IMG/VR virus record: IMGVR_UViG_3300006750_000020
Coordinates: 1 to 40,494 of that record
Direction: 5' to 3' (one strand)
DNA: 40,494 bases
DNA from: a virus
Positions 32,077 through 39,564 of the stretch are shown piece after piece. Each line of letters opens with the position of its first letter. The first letter of the stretch is position 1. The notes under the pieces are model-generated. The model saw only the letters and a program-made list of their open reading frames with translations, searched no databases and was not told where the DNA came from. Both the position numbers and the translations under genes were made by a program.

Positions 32077-32649
32077 ATGAATATACCCAAAAATCACGAC
32101 ATCGATAACAATGCCTGCCCCCTTAACTGGCACCCTGACGACCGCCCGCCGGATCACGTTAGGTGTCTGTGCCGGGCTACCCTTACCCTCGCGGCGGTAA
32201 CAAGTCCTAACCCGAAGGACGCTTTGTATGTGTATGCCAACCAATTACACACTCTCGTTAAAATTCTGCAGCGGCCGGTTGTTAGTAGAGGTGATATTGA
32301 GGAATGCGTGGGCAGGGTGCTGACAATACTTCATAAGCCGGCCAAGGTAATGCCGCCGCACGGCGAGGGGTGTAACTGCGTGTTCTGCGAACGTGACAAA
32401 CTGCGCATTGAACGTGACGAACTGCGCACTGAAAACACTGCGCTACTGTTAAAGGTCAGTGATATACCGGCCGACTCGCATGATCGCGCAGATATGCAAG
32501 CGTTGAACGCTGAAAAAGATGCTTACGACAAGGAACGCGGTGAGCTGCGTGAACTGTTAAAGCATTACGATCACTGCAATACGCTAGGATGTTTCCCGCC
32601 TGATAAACCGTGCGAGTGTTGCAAGCAAAGGACTAAGTTCGGACTATAA
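32077..32649 (+). CDS. Cys-rich coiled-coil protein (190 aa)
   Basis: Not recognised. There are cysteine clusters near the N-terminus (CPLNWHPDDRP, CLC), in the middle (GCNCVFC) and at the C-terminus (CNTLGCFPPDKPCECC), enough for two zinc sites. A charged coiled coil lies between them (RDKLRIERDELRTENTALLL, EKDAYDKERGELRELLKH). Its place between the possible ssDNA-binding gene and the polymerase suggests a replication accessory or regulator, by context only. Confidence 0.6.
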   Translation: MNIPKNHDIDNNACPLNWHPDDRPPDHVRCLCRATLTLAAVTSPNPKDALYVYANQLHTLVKILQRPVVSRGDIEECVGRVLTILHKPAKVMPPHGEGCNCVFCERDKLRIERDELRTENTALLLKVSDIPADSHDRADMQALNAEKDAYDKERGELRELLKHYDHCNTLGCFPPDKPCECCKQRTKFGL

Positions 32650-32669
32650 ACTTTTAACGGAGAACCACC

Positions 32670-34799
32670 ATGCCCTATCTCGCCTTTATAGATGCCGAAA
32701 CCCGTTCGCCGGCAGATCTAACTCGCGTCGGCGGGTACAAGTACGCGAGCCATCCTGAAACTGATGTATTAATTTGGGGGTATGCGTTCGACGACGGTAC
32801 GCCGGCCGTATGGTCGCCTCGCCAGTATTGGGGTAACACTGCCGAATCTACCCCCGACTTACCTAAGCCGGCGGCGTTGCTCGATCACGTTAATGAAGGC
32901 GGCTATGTGGTCGCGTGGAACGCGTTTTTCGACCGTTGGATATGGAACGCGGTCATGGTGAAGAAATACGGGTGGCCGCCTTTAACGCGCGATCAAACTC
33001 TTTGTGCGATGGCACAGGCAGAAGCGAGTAATCTGCCGGGCAAGCTGGAAAAAGCGTGTGAAACGCTAGGCACGCAGTTTAAAAAGGATCCGGCCGGCAC
33101 GCGACTAATACAACAATTGTGTATGGGTACGCGTGACAACTGGCAGGGTGAGTTATTTGAAGTGCCGGGAAGGATGGGCCACTTCCGAAGCTACTGCGCC
33201 AGCGACATAACTTCAATGCGGGCCGTTTTTCAGGGCACGCGGCCGCTAACCGTTCCCGAGTGGGAGGAATACGCAGCCAGCGAGGCGGTCAACGACCGTG
33301 GCGTAATGATCGATGCTGAGTTCGCCTTTGCTGCGCAGAACTACGCCGAGGCCGAGTTTGCCGACATAAACGGCCAACTATCCGAACTGTGCGATGACGT
33401 GAAGATGACCGTCACAAACCATTTACGTAAAGCTAAGTGGTTGCACACTGAGCTGTGGCCTGACGAAGAACTGCAGACTGTAGTAGAGCGCCCGGAAAAA
33501 GAAGAAGGTAAACCGCGCTACTCTGCCGACCGCAGTACGCGTGAAGCGGTGCAGGAAATGTTACTGCAGCCAGAACACGCCGATCTGTTTAAGCCCGAGC
33601 ACCTTAATAAGATTACTGACTTTATCGAACTGATCGAGGCCGGCAACTCCGCCGCCGTGCGTAAGTTCACGGCCATGGTGAACCAAGTCACGCCGGACAG
33701 TAGGATCCGTGGCCAGTACGCATTCAACGGTGCCGGCCAAACCGGCCGATTCAGTTCGCGGGGCGTACAGCAGCACAATATGCTTCGCTCGCCGGTTGAA
33801 AAATATAAGCCGAACCGCGCTATCGACGCCATGGAAATGATACTCGACGGCGCCGAACCCGAAGCGCTGGTGGCCGAGTTTAAATACCCGGTGTCCCGGC
33901 TACTGGCTCGGTTGATCCGGCCGACGTATGTAGCGCCGCCGGGTAAAATTCTGGTATGGGCTGATTGGGATCAGATCGAGGCGCGGGTGCTGCCGTGGAT
34001 ATCTAAAACGCCCGGCGGCGACTCTAAGCTAGATCTGTTTCGCGACGGCCGGGATGTTTACAAGTACGCCGCCGAACCCATCTTTAAGAAGCACGTCGAG
34101 GATATAAACGACCATGAGAGACAGGTCGGCAAGGTTGCAGAGCTGGCATTAGGGTTTGGGGGCGCTGTGGGCGCCTTTACAGCGATGGGTCGCGGCTATG
34201 GCGTCATCGTGCCAGAAGAACAGGCGCTCGAAATTGTAATGGCGTGGCGTGCGCAGAATTCGTGGTGCGTTAACTTTTGGGGCGAGCTGTGGGAAGCGGC
34301 CATAGCTGCACACGGCAACCCCGGCACATGGTTTTCTGCCGGCAGGGTGCGCTACCTGTTTCACCCTGCACTGATGAAAGGTACTTTAATCTGCGAGCTA
34401 CCCGATCAGCGTTGGCTAGTGTATCCGCAGTTCAAGCGCGAGTATAAAGAATACACTCGCAAGGATCTGCGCACCGGTAAAGAAATCAGCGGCGAGAAAT
34501 GGTTTACCACTTTCCGCAAGGGATTCGGATCCGGATCTGCAAGGGTGGATCTGTGGCACGGTATGCTGGCCGAGAACATTACCCAAGGGTACGCTGCCAG
34601 CTACCTAAGAAACGCCATAGTCGAACTGCAGGATTACGCGGTACTGCACACGCATGATGAGATCGTATGCGAAGTGACGGAACGCCATGATCGTTATATG
34701 GCCGTGCTGATGAACGAAGTAATGACCGATATCCCCGAGCACGGCGAGGGGCTGCCGCTGTCAGTCACGGTGGAGTCCGGGCCGTTTTATACTAAATAG
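32670..34799 (+). CDS. Family A DNA polymerase with 3'-5' exonuclease
   Basis: 709 aa replicative polymerase. Exonuclease motifs: DAE (8-10), N84/D88 in AWNAFFDRW, and YCASD (175-179). Polymerase motifs: TGRFSSRGVQQHN (358-370), motif A ADWDQIEAR (431-439), motif B with KVAELALGFGGAVG (488-501), and motif C HTHDE ending at 664. All catalytic carboxylates are present, so proofreading and synthesis should both work. There is no 5'-3' exonuclease domain, as in other phage Pol A enzymes. GGAGAACCACC precedes the ATG, a near copy of the ribosome cassette used by the early small genes. Confidence 0.93.
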   Translation: MPYLAFIDAETRSPADLTRVGGYKYASHPETDVLIWGYAFDDGTPAVWSPRQYWGNTAESTPDLPKPAALLDHVNEGGYVVAWNAFFDRWIWNAVMVKKYGWPPLTRDQTLCAMAQAEASNLPGKLEKACETLGTQFKKDPAGTRLIQQLCMGTRDNWQGELFEVPGRMGHFRSYCASDITSMRAVFQGTRPLTVPEWEEYAASEAVNDRGVMIDAEFAFAAQNYAEAEFADINGQLSELCDDVKMTVTNHLRKAKWLHTELWPDEELQTVVERPEKEEGKPRYSADRSTREAVQEMLLQPEHADLFKPEHLNKITDFIELIEAGNSAAVRKFTAMVNQVTPDSRIRGQYAFNGAGQTGRFSSRGVQQHNMLRSPVEKYKPNRAIDAMEMILDGAEPEALVAEFKYPVSRLLARLIRPTYVAPPGKILVWADWDQIEARVLPWISKTPGGDSKLDLFRDGRDVYKYAAEPIFKKHVEDINDHERQVGKVAELALGFGGAVGAFTAMGRGYGVIVPEEQALEIVMAWRAQNSWCVNFWGELWEAAIAAHGNPGTWFSAGRVRYLFHPALMKGTLICELPDQRWLVYPQFKREYKEYTRKDLRTGKEISGEKWFTTFRKGFGSGSARVDLWHGMLAENITQGYAASYLRNAIVELQDYAVLHTHDEIVCEVTERHDRYMAVLMNEVMTDIPEHGEGLPLSVTVESGPFYTK

Positions 34800-34808
34800 G
34801 ATAACCTT

Positions 34809-34961
34809 ATGGATTGTCGATACATAGTCCCTAAACTGGGGCACTGCTACGCTGGACGTTGCCGTGCGTGCGAACGAGAACGGCCGATTGAGGCGGCTGC
34901 GGAGATCCTGACGCGCATAGACGAAAAAATAACGCTTTTACTTAGTCATCTGCTAAGATAA
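34809..34961 (+). CDS. Small Cys-rich 50-aa protein
   Basis: Lies 9 nt after the polymerase stop, with AGGATAA upstream, and ends at the terminator that follows. C3, H12, C13, C18 and C21 (the last two in GRCRACERERP) could bind one zinc. The second half is an amphipathic helix (IEAAAEILTRIDEKITLLLS). Function unknown. Tight fit between polymerase and terminator, plus the cysteine pattern, is the evidence for a real gene. Confidence 0.55.
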   Translation: MDCRYIVPKLGHCYAGRCRACERERPIEAAAEILTRIDEKITLLLSHLLR

Positions 34962-34962
34962 A

Positions 34963-34986
34963 AAAACCCCGCCGAGGCGGGGTTTT
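34963..34986. terminator. Bidirectional-type terminator after polymerase unit
   Basis: AAAACCCCGCC and GGCGGGGTTTT form a GC-rich stem flanked by an A-run and a T-run, directly after the 50-aa gene. It should stop rightward transcription between the polymerase and the primase-helicase gene. Confidence 0.85.
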
Positions 34987-35003
34987 CAGGGGTTCGGCGA
35001 CGC

Positions 35004-35014
35004 GGAGAACCACC
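35004..35014 (+). promoter_or_regulatory. Orphan copy of the ribosome-binding cassette
   Basis: GGAGAACCACC, the cassette found before eight genes here, occurs after the terminator but is followed by AACACG rather than a start codon. The primase-helicase instead uses GGAG at 35043-35046. This may be a remnant of a lost gene, or a decoy or control site. Confidence 0.5.
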
Positions 35015-35053
35015 AACACGCCGCCTTAACTCAGATATAACCGGAGTCATGGA

Positions 35054-37369
35054 ATGAATGATATCACACAGAGAGCCACCTTACGCAAGCAATTACTGGA
35101 TAACGGATACCGGCCACTACCCTTGATCGACAAGGGCATACGGATAAAGGGTTGGGTACGTGATGACATAACGCCGGAGTGGGTCGCACGATTCGACCGC
35201 TCGGCACAATACCCCAATACAGGCATACGCTGCGACGATCTAATCGCGTTCGATATCGATGTGCTCGACGGAGAAATGGCCTACGCCATCGATGAGCACA
35301 TTAGCAATCGTATCGGTAAATCGGATCTGTGCCGCGTCGGCCAGTGGCCGAAGCGCTTAGTGCTTTACCGGGTGAAGGGTAGGCTGCCGGATACGTCGAG
35401 TCGCACCGGCAAGTACGAGCAGGGTGAAGATAAGCACCAAGTCGAATTGTTGTGCACGCGTGGCCGGCAGTTCGCCGCCTACGGCATTCATCCCGGCACA
35501 AAGAAACCTTACTATTGGGACGACTACGGCGATCCGCTATCAGTTCCTTTCAAAGAACTGCCAACTGTCACGGTCAAAATGGCATTGAAGGTGCTCGAAG
35601 AAATCGACGAAATGTTTAGCCAACGGTGGAACCTTACAAAGTACGCCCCCGGCGGCGAGCGCGGATTAGGCGGCGAGTCAGAGTACGATCTAACCGACCA
35701 TACCAAGCTAGAGTATGAGGGCGAGCTGACGACGTGGGGGGATCTGAAAGGTTCTCTCACGTCGGACGGCGGCTTCGGCAACTTAATGCGCGAGCAGGGT
35801 GAAATGGGCGACAGCGGTTCGATACATTTCTTTGTGGCCGGTGGATCCGGGGCACCGTGCGCGCATGACTTCCCGCGTGACTGTACCCATTGGGAAAGTC
35901 TCTACAACGAGGATCTGGCTACGTTGTTAACGACGGCCGTGCTGGACGCGCCGACTGCGGCGGTGGATAACCTGTTCGTGCCGGGGGAGTACCGGGATCT
36001 GTTAAACGACCATATCCTGCTAAACGATAAGACCGTGCGCCGGCTCAGTAATCCATTACGCGCCTATTCCATTGACGGGTTCAGGGGCAACCGCAAGCAC
36101 CTGACGGTTCAGCATCCCGAGGATCCAAAGAAAACAATCCCCATGGTTAGTTGTTGGGAAATGGATCCGGACACCTTGCGGGCCGACTACGCGGCCATGC
36201 GGCCGGACAAACCGCGTGACGACATTATCCGCGAGCGTAAAGATAAGATATTCAACACCTACTTTCCGCCTGACCATCCGACTGCGGGCGGCGAGGCCGA
36301 CACGGCATTCGAGTTTATAGAGCATTTAATCCCTGACGCTACCGACCGGGATCTGTTTATCCAGTGGCACGCATTAAAGGTAGCGCATCCCCATTACCGT
36401 ATGCACGGTCTGGTGATGGTGACACCGGCATACGGCACCGGGCGCGGTACGTGGACGCAGATACTCCAAAAGCTGTTCGGCTCGCAGTACGTGCGGGAAA
36501 TCTCCCTGTCACAGCTCATAGGCCATGACGGGCAATCACAGTTCAATGATTACATGGCCGAGTCGCTGATTGTGTCGGTGCCGGAGGCATTCGAGGAACG
36601 TGAGGATCAAAGCAAGTGGGCCACCCGCCATGCGGCCTACGAACAATTGAAACTGGTATGCGAACCGGTATCCACCGAGCAACTAATTAAACGGAAATAC
36701 GGCCATAACTCAACCGAGAAAGTGTTCGCATCCATTCAGGTGTCGAGCAACCATTTAGACGCATTAGCCATAGAATCAGGCGACCGCCGGCTACTGGTTA
36801 TCGACAACACCGAAACACCCTTAGTAAACGCGCCGGATGATCTGTATAGCCGCATTCAGGTGTGGAAGGATTCGCCGGCTAACATAGGCGCGCTTTACCA
36901 TGAAATGTTAACCATAGCGGCCGAAGGCATTGACTATCAGCCATTCGGCCAGCCGCCAATGACACCGGCCAAGCGCCGCATGATTGAGTCGAGTCAATCC
37001 GACGCGGACAAGGCATTCGACTACATGGTAGATGAGGCGCGAGGCGCCGTTGTAACCCCGTCACAGTGGCGCCAGTTCGCCATTAAGGCCCGTACAGACC
37101 TACAGCTCGATCTACCATTAGGCGAGCGATTAGACGCTGTGCTAACGGCCGTGCTGCAGAAGCGCGGGCGGCGGATTGACGCGCTGGCCGGGCGGCAGCT
37201 AAAGGTTAAAGCTACTCCGGTGCGGCCGTGGATTATTAGGGATTTTGCACGCTGGAAAGGTAACACCGATTTAGCAGAAATACGTGCGGAAATTTTGAAA
37301 AACGGGGATCCGGGCGGCGGGGTGGTGGCGTTTCCCGGCGCGGGAAAAAATCCGGGGGTATCCCCCTGA
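35054..37369 (+). CDS. Prim-pol / D5-like helicase (DUF5906 type)
   Basis: 771 aa, a fused primase and helicase. The N-terminal 180 residues resemble bifunctional prim-pol domains: GYRPLPLIDKG, the catalytic-type AFDIDV (D67, D69), and RVGQWPKRLVLYRVKG. From about 430 an SF3/D5-like ATPase follows: Walker A-like GTGRGT (461-466), Walker B-like VSVPEA (507-512), sensor SSNH (564-567) and arginine finger GDRR (576-579). The usual Walker A lysine is Arg464 here. It would unwind and prime phage DNA for the polymerase upstream. GGAG lies 7 nt before ATG 35054. The C-terminal 30 residues are Gly-rich. Confidence 0.85.
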   Translation: MNDITQRATLRKQLLDNGYRPLPLIDKGIRIKGWVRDDITPEWVARFDRSAQYPNTGIRCDDLIAFDIDVLDGEMAYAIDEHISNRIGKSDLCRVGQWPKRLVLYRVKGRLPDTSSRTGKYEQGEDKHQVELLCTRGRQFAAYGIHPGTKKPYYWDDYGDPLSVPFKELPTVTVKMALKVLEEIDEMFSQRWNLTKYAPGGERGLGGESEYDLTDHTKLEYEGELTTWGDLKGSLTSDGGFGNLMREQGEMGDSGSIHFFVAGGSGAPCAHDFPRDCTHWESLYNEDLATLLTTAVLDAPTAAVDNLFVPGEYRDLLNDHILLNDKTVRRLSNPLRAYSIDGFRGNRKHLTVQHPEDPKKTIPMVSCWEMDPDTLRADYAAMRPDKPRDDIIRERKDKIFNTYFPPDHPTAGGEADTAFEFIEHLIPDATDRDLFIQWHALKVAHPHYRMHGLVMVTPAYGTGRGTWTQILQKLFGSQYVREISLSQLIGHDGQSQFNDYMAESLIVSVPEAFEEREDQSKWATRHAAYEQLKLVCEPVSTEQLIKRKYGHNSTEKVFASIQVSSNHLDALAIESGDRRLLVIDNTETPLVNAPDDLYSRIQVWKDSPANIGALYHEMLTIAAEGIDYQPFGQPPMTPAKRRMIESSQSDADKAFDYMVDEARGAVVTPSQWRQFAIKARTDLQLDLPLGERLDAVLTAVLQKRGRRIDALAGRQLKVKATPVRPWIIRDFARWKGNTDLAEIRAEILKNGDPGGGVVAFPGAGKNPGVSP

Positions 37370-37398
37370 TATCAAAGTCCTAAAAATAGCCATTAGGG

Positions 37399-37584
37399 TG
37401 TTACCTTGTGTTACCTGCTAAGTGTTTGTCGCAGCAGGAGAAACACTAAAAAGGTAACAGGTAACACCCTAACACAGAGTCTATTTTGATATTTAATAAT
37501 GTGTTTTATAGCGCCGTCGATAAAACAGGGGGGTGCGGGGTGATTTAGGGCTACTATAGGCGGGGTGTTACCTGTTACCTTTTT
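37399..37584. repeat. Iteron-like TGTTACCT repeats, direct and inverted
   Basis: Direct pair at 37399-37406 and 37409-37416 (10-bp spacing); inverted pair at 37452-37459 and 37459-37466; direct pair at 37566-37573 and 37573-37580 (the last two pairs have 7-bp spacing). The arms 37448-37469 and 37563-37584 are perfect 22-bp inverted repeats 93 nt apart. 37393-37406 and 37459-37472 form another perfect 14-bp inverted pair. Confidence 0.85.
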
Positions 37585-37622
37585 GCGGTGCATACATTGA
37601 AGTGTAAACCTTAAAGTAGAAT

Positions 37623-37650
37623 AAAAAACGCCCGCCATTAAGGCGGGCAT
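37623..37650 (-). terminator. Terminator of the leftward small-gene operon
   Basis: GCCCGCC (37630-37636) pairs with GGCGGGC (37642-37648) around ATTAA. Read leftward the stem is followed by TTTTTTAT. It lies about 75 nt beyond the last leftward gene. Confidence 0.85.
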
Positions 37651-37722
37651 AAAGGCCATTGTCATAACCACCAAGCAAAGGCCGGCAGGATCCGCTCTTG
37701 GTGGCGGTACCGGTTCAGGATC

Positions 37723-38310
37723 CTAGGCATAGCCGGCATAGGTGGCGCGCCGGCCGACCGGGCAGGCAGCCATTAAGGCGGCCATGCGGTCATTATCTTG
37801 TTGGTGCGCGGTATCGCACGCGTGCCTCAGGGCCTTTTCTGCCTCTTGTTGCGCGTACTCATAGCCATAGATACCGCCAAGTGTGTCGCCTGTTTCCCCG
37901 TCGCTATAGGTGACTTCATAGCAGTACACCGAGCCATTACACCAGTCTGTTACCGACTCGCATACGCTGGCCGCGTACTTGGCAGGATCCGGGCACTCGG
38001 CCGGGTTCACCAGAATATAGCCGGCCTGCCATGAATCCCAAGGGCAGGAAAATCCTGATGTGGCATATTGCACAAGGCCGTGCTCATATTTAAATAATGG
38101 CATACATAACCATTTATTGTCTTTTGACCATTGCAGCGCCTCGGCAGGATCATCGAAGGGGTGCATATCGGTCAGTATGCTCTCGCGCTCAAAGGTGGCG
38201 AAAATAACGGCACCTTCCGACCATTCCAAAGGGCACTCATGGTCGAACATATCGATGAGTATGTTAACGGTTATACCGTCGCGGTCAATTGTGTCTATTA
38301 CATCATTCAT
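37723..38310 (-). CDS. Early small-operon protein (195 aa), YxHGL..PWDSWQ type
   Basis: The start is set at ATG 38310, preceded by AGGAGAACCACT; an upstream in-frame extension to 38379 is rejected. The central pattern YEHGLVQYATSGFSCPWDSW, then QAGYILV, resembles proteins I recall from phages and conjugative elements that lack a known function. The second half is acidic with several cysteines (CESVTDWCNGSVYCYEV). It is the last gene of the leftward operon. Candidate roles (host takeover, anti-defence) are inferred from operon type only. Confidence 0.75.
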   Translation of the reverse strand: MNDVIDTIDRDGITVNILIDMFDHECPLEWSEGAVIFATFERESILTDMHPFDDPAEALQWSKDNKWLCMPLFKYEHGLVQYATSGFSCPWDSWQAGYILVNPAECPDPAKYAASVCESVTDWCNGSVYCYEVTYSDGETGDTLGGIYGYEYAQQEAEKALRHACDTAHQQDNDRMAALMAACPVGRRATYAGYA

Positions 38311-38335
38311 AGTGGTTCTCCTGATTAGGTTTAAG

Positions 38336-38599
38336 TTATTCCTTGCAACAACAATCCGGGGTGCAAGCTTCCAGACCATTGCGCGATATGTCGCGCACTT
38401 CTTGCATTACTGAATCCCAAAATGCCGGCTTACCGCCGGGCACTATAAATTCGCTTACGACAAGGCCGTGTAGATCCGGTTCTATACGTTTACCGTCCGG
38501 CGCCTGTACTTCTATGTCCCAAGTATATGCGGCGTCATTTTCTATCAGTATTAGACCGGCCGCGGTGGCGGCCTTGGTTACTTGTTGCTTTGTTGCCAT
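38336..38599 (-). CDS. Early small protein (87 aa)
   Basis: ATG 38599 carries the cassette AGGAGAACCACA and begins MATKQQVTKAATAAGLILIE. The frame extends upstream to 38638, but that part overlaps the promoter at 38629-38657. The protein has a helical N-terminus, a beta middle (YTWDIEVQAPDGKRIEP) and a Cys tail (CTPDCCCKE). It is the first gene after an internal operator-bearing promoter, so it and the 195-aa gene can be expressed separately from the rest of the operon. Confidence 0.75.
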   Translation of the reverse strand: MATKQQVTKAATAAGLILIENDAAYTWDIEVQAPDGKRIEPDLHGLVVSEFIVPGGKPAFWDSVMQEVRDISRNGLEACTPDCCCKE

Positions 38600-38628
38600 T
38601 GTGGTTCTCCTGCTCAATGTCAGGTTAC

Positions 38629-38657
38629 AGTATATCACATTGATATCATTATTGCAA
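38629..38657 (-). promoter_or_regulatory. Internal leftward promoter with the shared operator core
   Basis: On the minus strand, TTGCAA (38652-38657) and TATACT (38629-38634) are 17 nt apart. The spacer plus -10 read GATATCAATGTGATATACT, differing by one base from GATATCACTGTGATATACT at the promoter at 239. It drives the genes at 38336-38599 and 37723-38310. Confidence 0.85.
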
Positions 38658-38668
38658 GTGCGGGTATT

Positions 38669-38911
38669 CTAGCATTCCACTGCAATTTCCAGCTCATCAA
38701 GACACCGGACGCCATTAGGCCATGTAAACGCGTCGATATCGGTTAGACGTTCGACGTTGACGCCATTACGGATTTTGTCCGGCGTTAGGTTTACGTTTTT
38801 CGATCCCTCGCACGCATACCAGCGCGTGCCGTCGCGGTTTTCGTATATGAAAACTTCACACGGATTTAGCGCGGGGCCATAGGTGCCTGATACTGTTTTA
38901 AGTTCTGACAT
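38669..38911 (-). CDS. Early small protein (80 aa)
   Basis: ATG 38911 follows AAAGGAGAACCACA. The product is a small mixed beta protein (NPCEVFIYENRDGTRWYACE, DAFTWPNGVRCLDELEIAVE), possibly a compact fold with two Cys pairs. No family is recognised. Its 5' end overlaps the small ORF upstream by 14 nt. Confidence 0.72.
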   Translation of the reverse strand: MSELKTVSGTYGPALNPCEVFIYENRDGTRWYACEGSKNVNLTPDKIRNGVNVERLTDIDAFTWPNGVRCLDELEIAVEC

Positions 38912-39071
38912 TGTGGTTCTCCTTTGGGGGTTTATTGGGTATTAGTGCCGGGTGCCGCCAGCTATGCCCGCACAGCGCACAGTGCACAGTGACCACCGCG
39001 CGCAATGGCTCGGGATATGTAGCTTGTCGGTGCCAGTACGCGGCGCTGCATTTACAAGGTGATTCAGCCAT
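38898..39071 (-). CDS. Small zinc-ribbon-like protein (57 aa)
   Basis: The ATG (39071-39069) overlaps the stop of the gene before by 8 nt (ATGGCTGA), so it is likely coupled. The sequence contains CKC near residue 7 and HCALCGHSWRH near residue 35, a C-x-C ... C-x2-C-x-H arrangement that could hold one zinc. It fills the only gap in the operon. The lack of a ribosome cassette, unlike its neighbours, lowers confidence. The frame's 3' end carries the cassette of the next gene. Confidence 0.5.
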   Translation of the reverse strand: MAESPCKCSAAYWHRQATYPEPLRAVVTVHCALCGHSWRHPALIPNKPPKENHNVRT

Positions 39072-39351
39072 TTTCTGCAGCTTTTTTATTCTGCAGTTCT
39101 AGCAGATATCCCGCGGCTTTAGGATTCGCCTCTAGCGCGCGGCACACGGCCAGTATCCGGCATTGCCCGCTCCCCCGGTTATAGTGTTTATCAATACGCG
39201 CGGCGAATTCCGGCCCGGTTAGAGTTTCACCATAGGCCATAAGGTGCCCGAAAGTTTGCGCGGCGTAGCGCTGTGTTTCAGCGCGCCACGGATCACTGTC
39301 CAGTGAATAGCGCCACACGGTTTTAGCGCGGGTTATTTTGAAGTCTGACAT
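39064..39351 (-). CDS. Early small helical protein (95 aa)
   Basis: ATG 39351 follows AGGAGAACCACA. The protein is mostly helical and basic at the start (MSDFKITRAKTVWRYSLDSD, PWRAETQRYAAQTFGHLMAY, CRILAVCRALEANPKAAGYL). Not recognised. Its start lies 19 nt inside the upstream gene, so its ribosome site is within that gene's coding sequence. Confidence 0.72.
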   Translation of the reverse strand: MSDFKITRAKTVWRYSLDSDPWRAETQRYAAQTFGHLMAYGETLTGPEFAARIDKHYNRGSGQCRILAVCRALEANPKAAGYLLELQNKKAAENG

Positions 39352-39551
39352 TGTGGTTCTCCTGCGATTTCTGCATCCGTCATAGGCTTATGATTGAATG
39401 CGCGCATAACGTCATTGTAGCGCGATACCATTGTGTCGTGATCCAGCGCGACGGCGTGCGCAAACGCGCGCGCGGCCATTTGCGCCGCGGCCGGCGTGAA
39501 TCCCTCACGGCGTATGCCGTGACCGAAAATTATAGATTGTATGTCTAGCAT
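39333..39551 (-). CDS. Early small helical protein (72 aa)
   Basis: ATG 39551 follows AGGAGAACCACA. Helical, Ala-rich (FTPAAAQMAARAFAHAVALD, VSRYNDVMRAFNHKPMTDAE). It resembles the neighbouring 95-aa protein in composition, but no common motif is clear. Function unknown. Confidence 0.7.
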   Translation of the reverse strand: MLDIQSIIFGHGIRREGFTPAAAQMAARAFAHAVALDHDTMVSRYNDVMRAFNHKPMTDAEIAGEPQCQTSK

Positions 39552-39564
39552 TGTGGTTCTCCTG

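Larger units (their letters stand above)
37370..37722. other. Non-coding control region, candidate replication origin
   Basis: About 350 nt with no credible gene. It holds six copies of TGTTACCT/AGGTAACA in three pairs, a perfect 22-bp inverted repeat, a G-rich stretch (about 37529-37540, GGGGGGTGCGGGG), AT-rich DNA (37482-37505) and the terminator at 37623-37650. It lies where rightward replication genes meet the leftward small genes. Iterons plus an AT-rich stretch next to the primase gene suggest an origin. A regulatory or double-terminator role is the alternative. Confidence 0.5.

Noticed and set aside
38600-38638. N-terminal extension of the 87-aa early protein
   Set aside because: Covers the -10 region and ribosome site of its own promoter.
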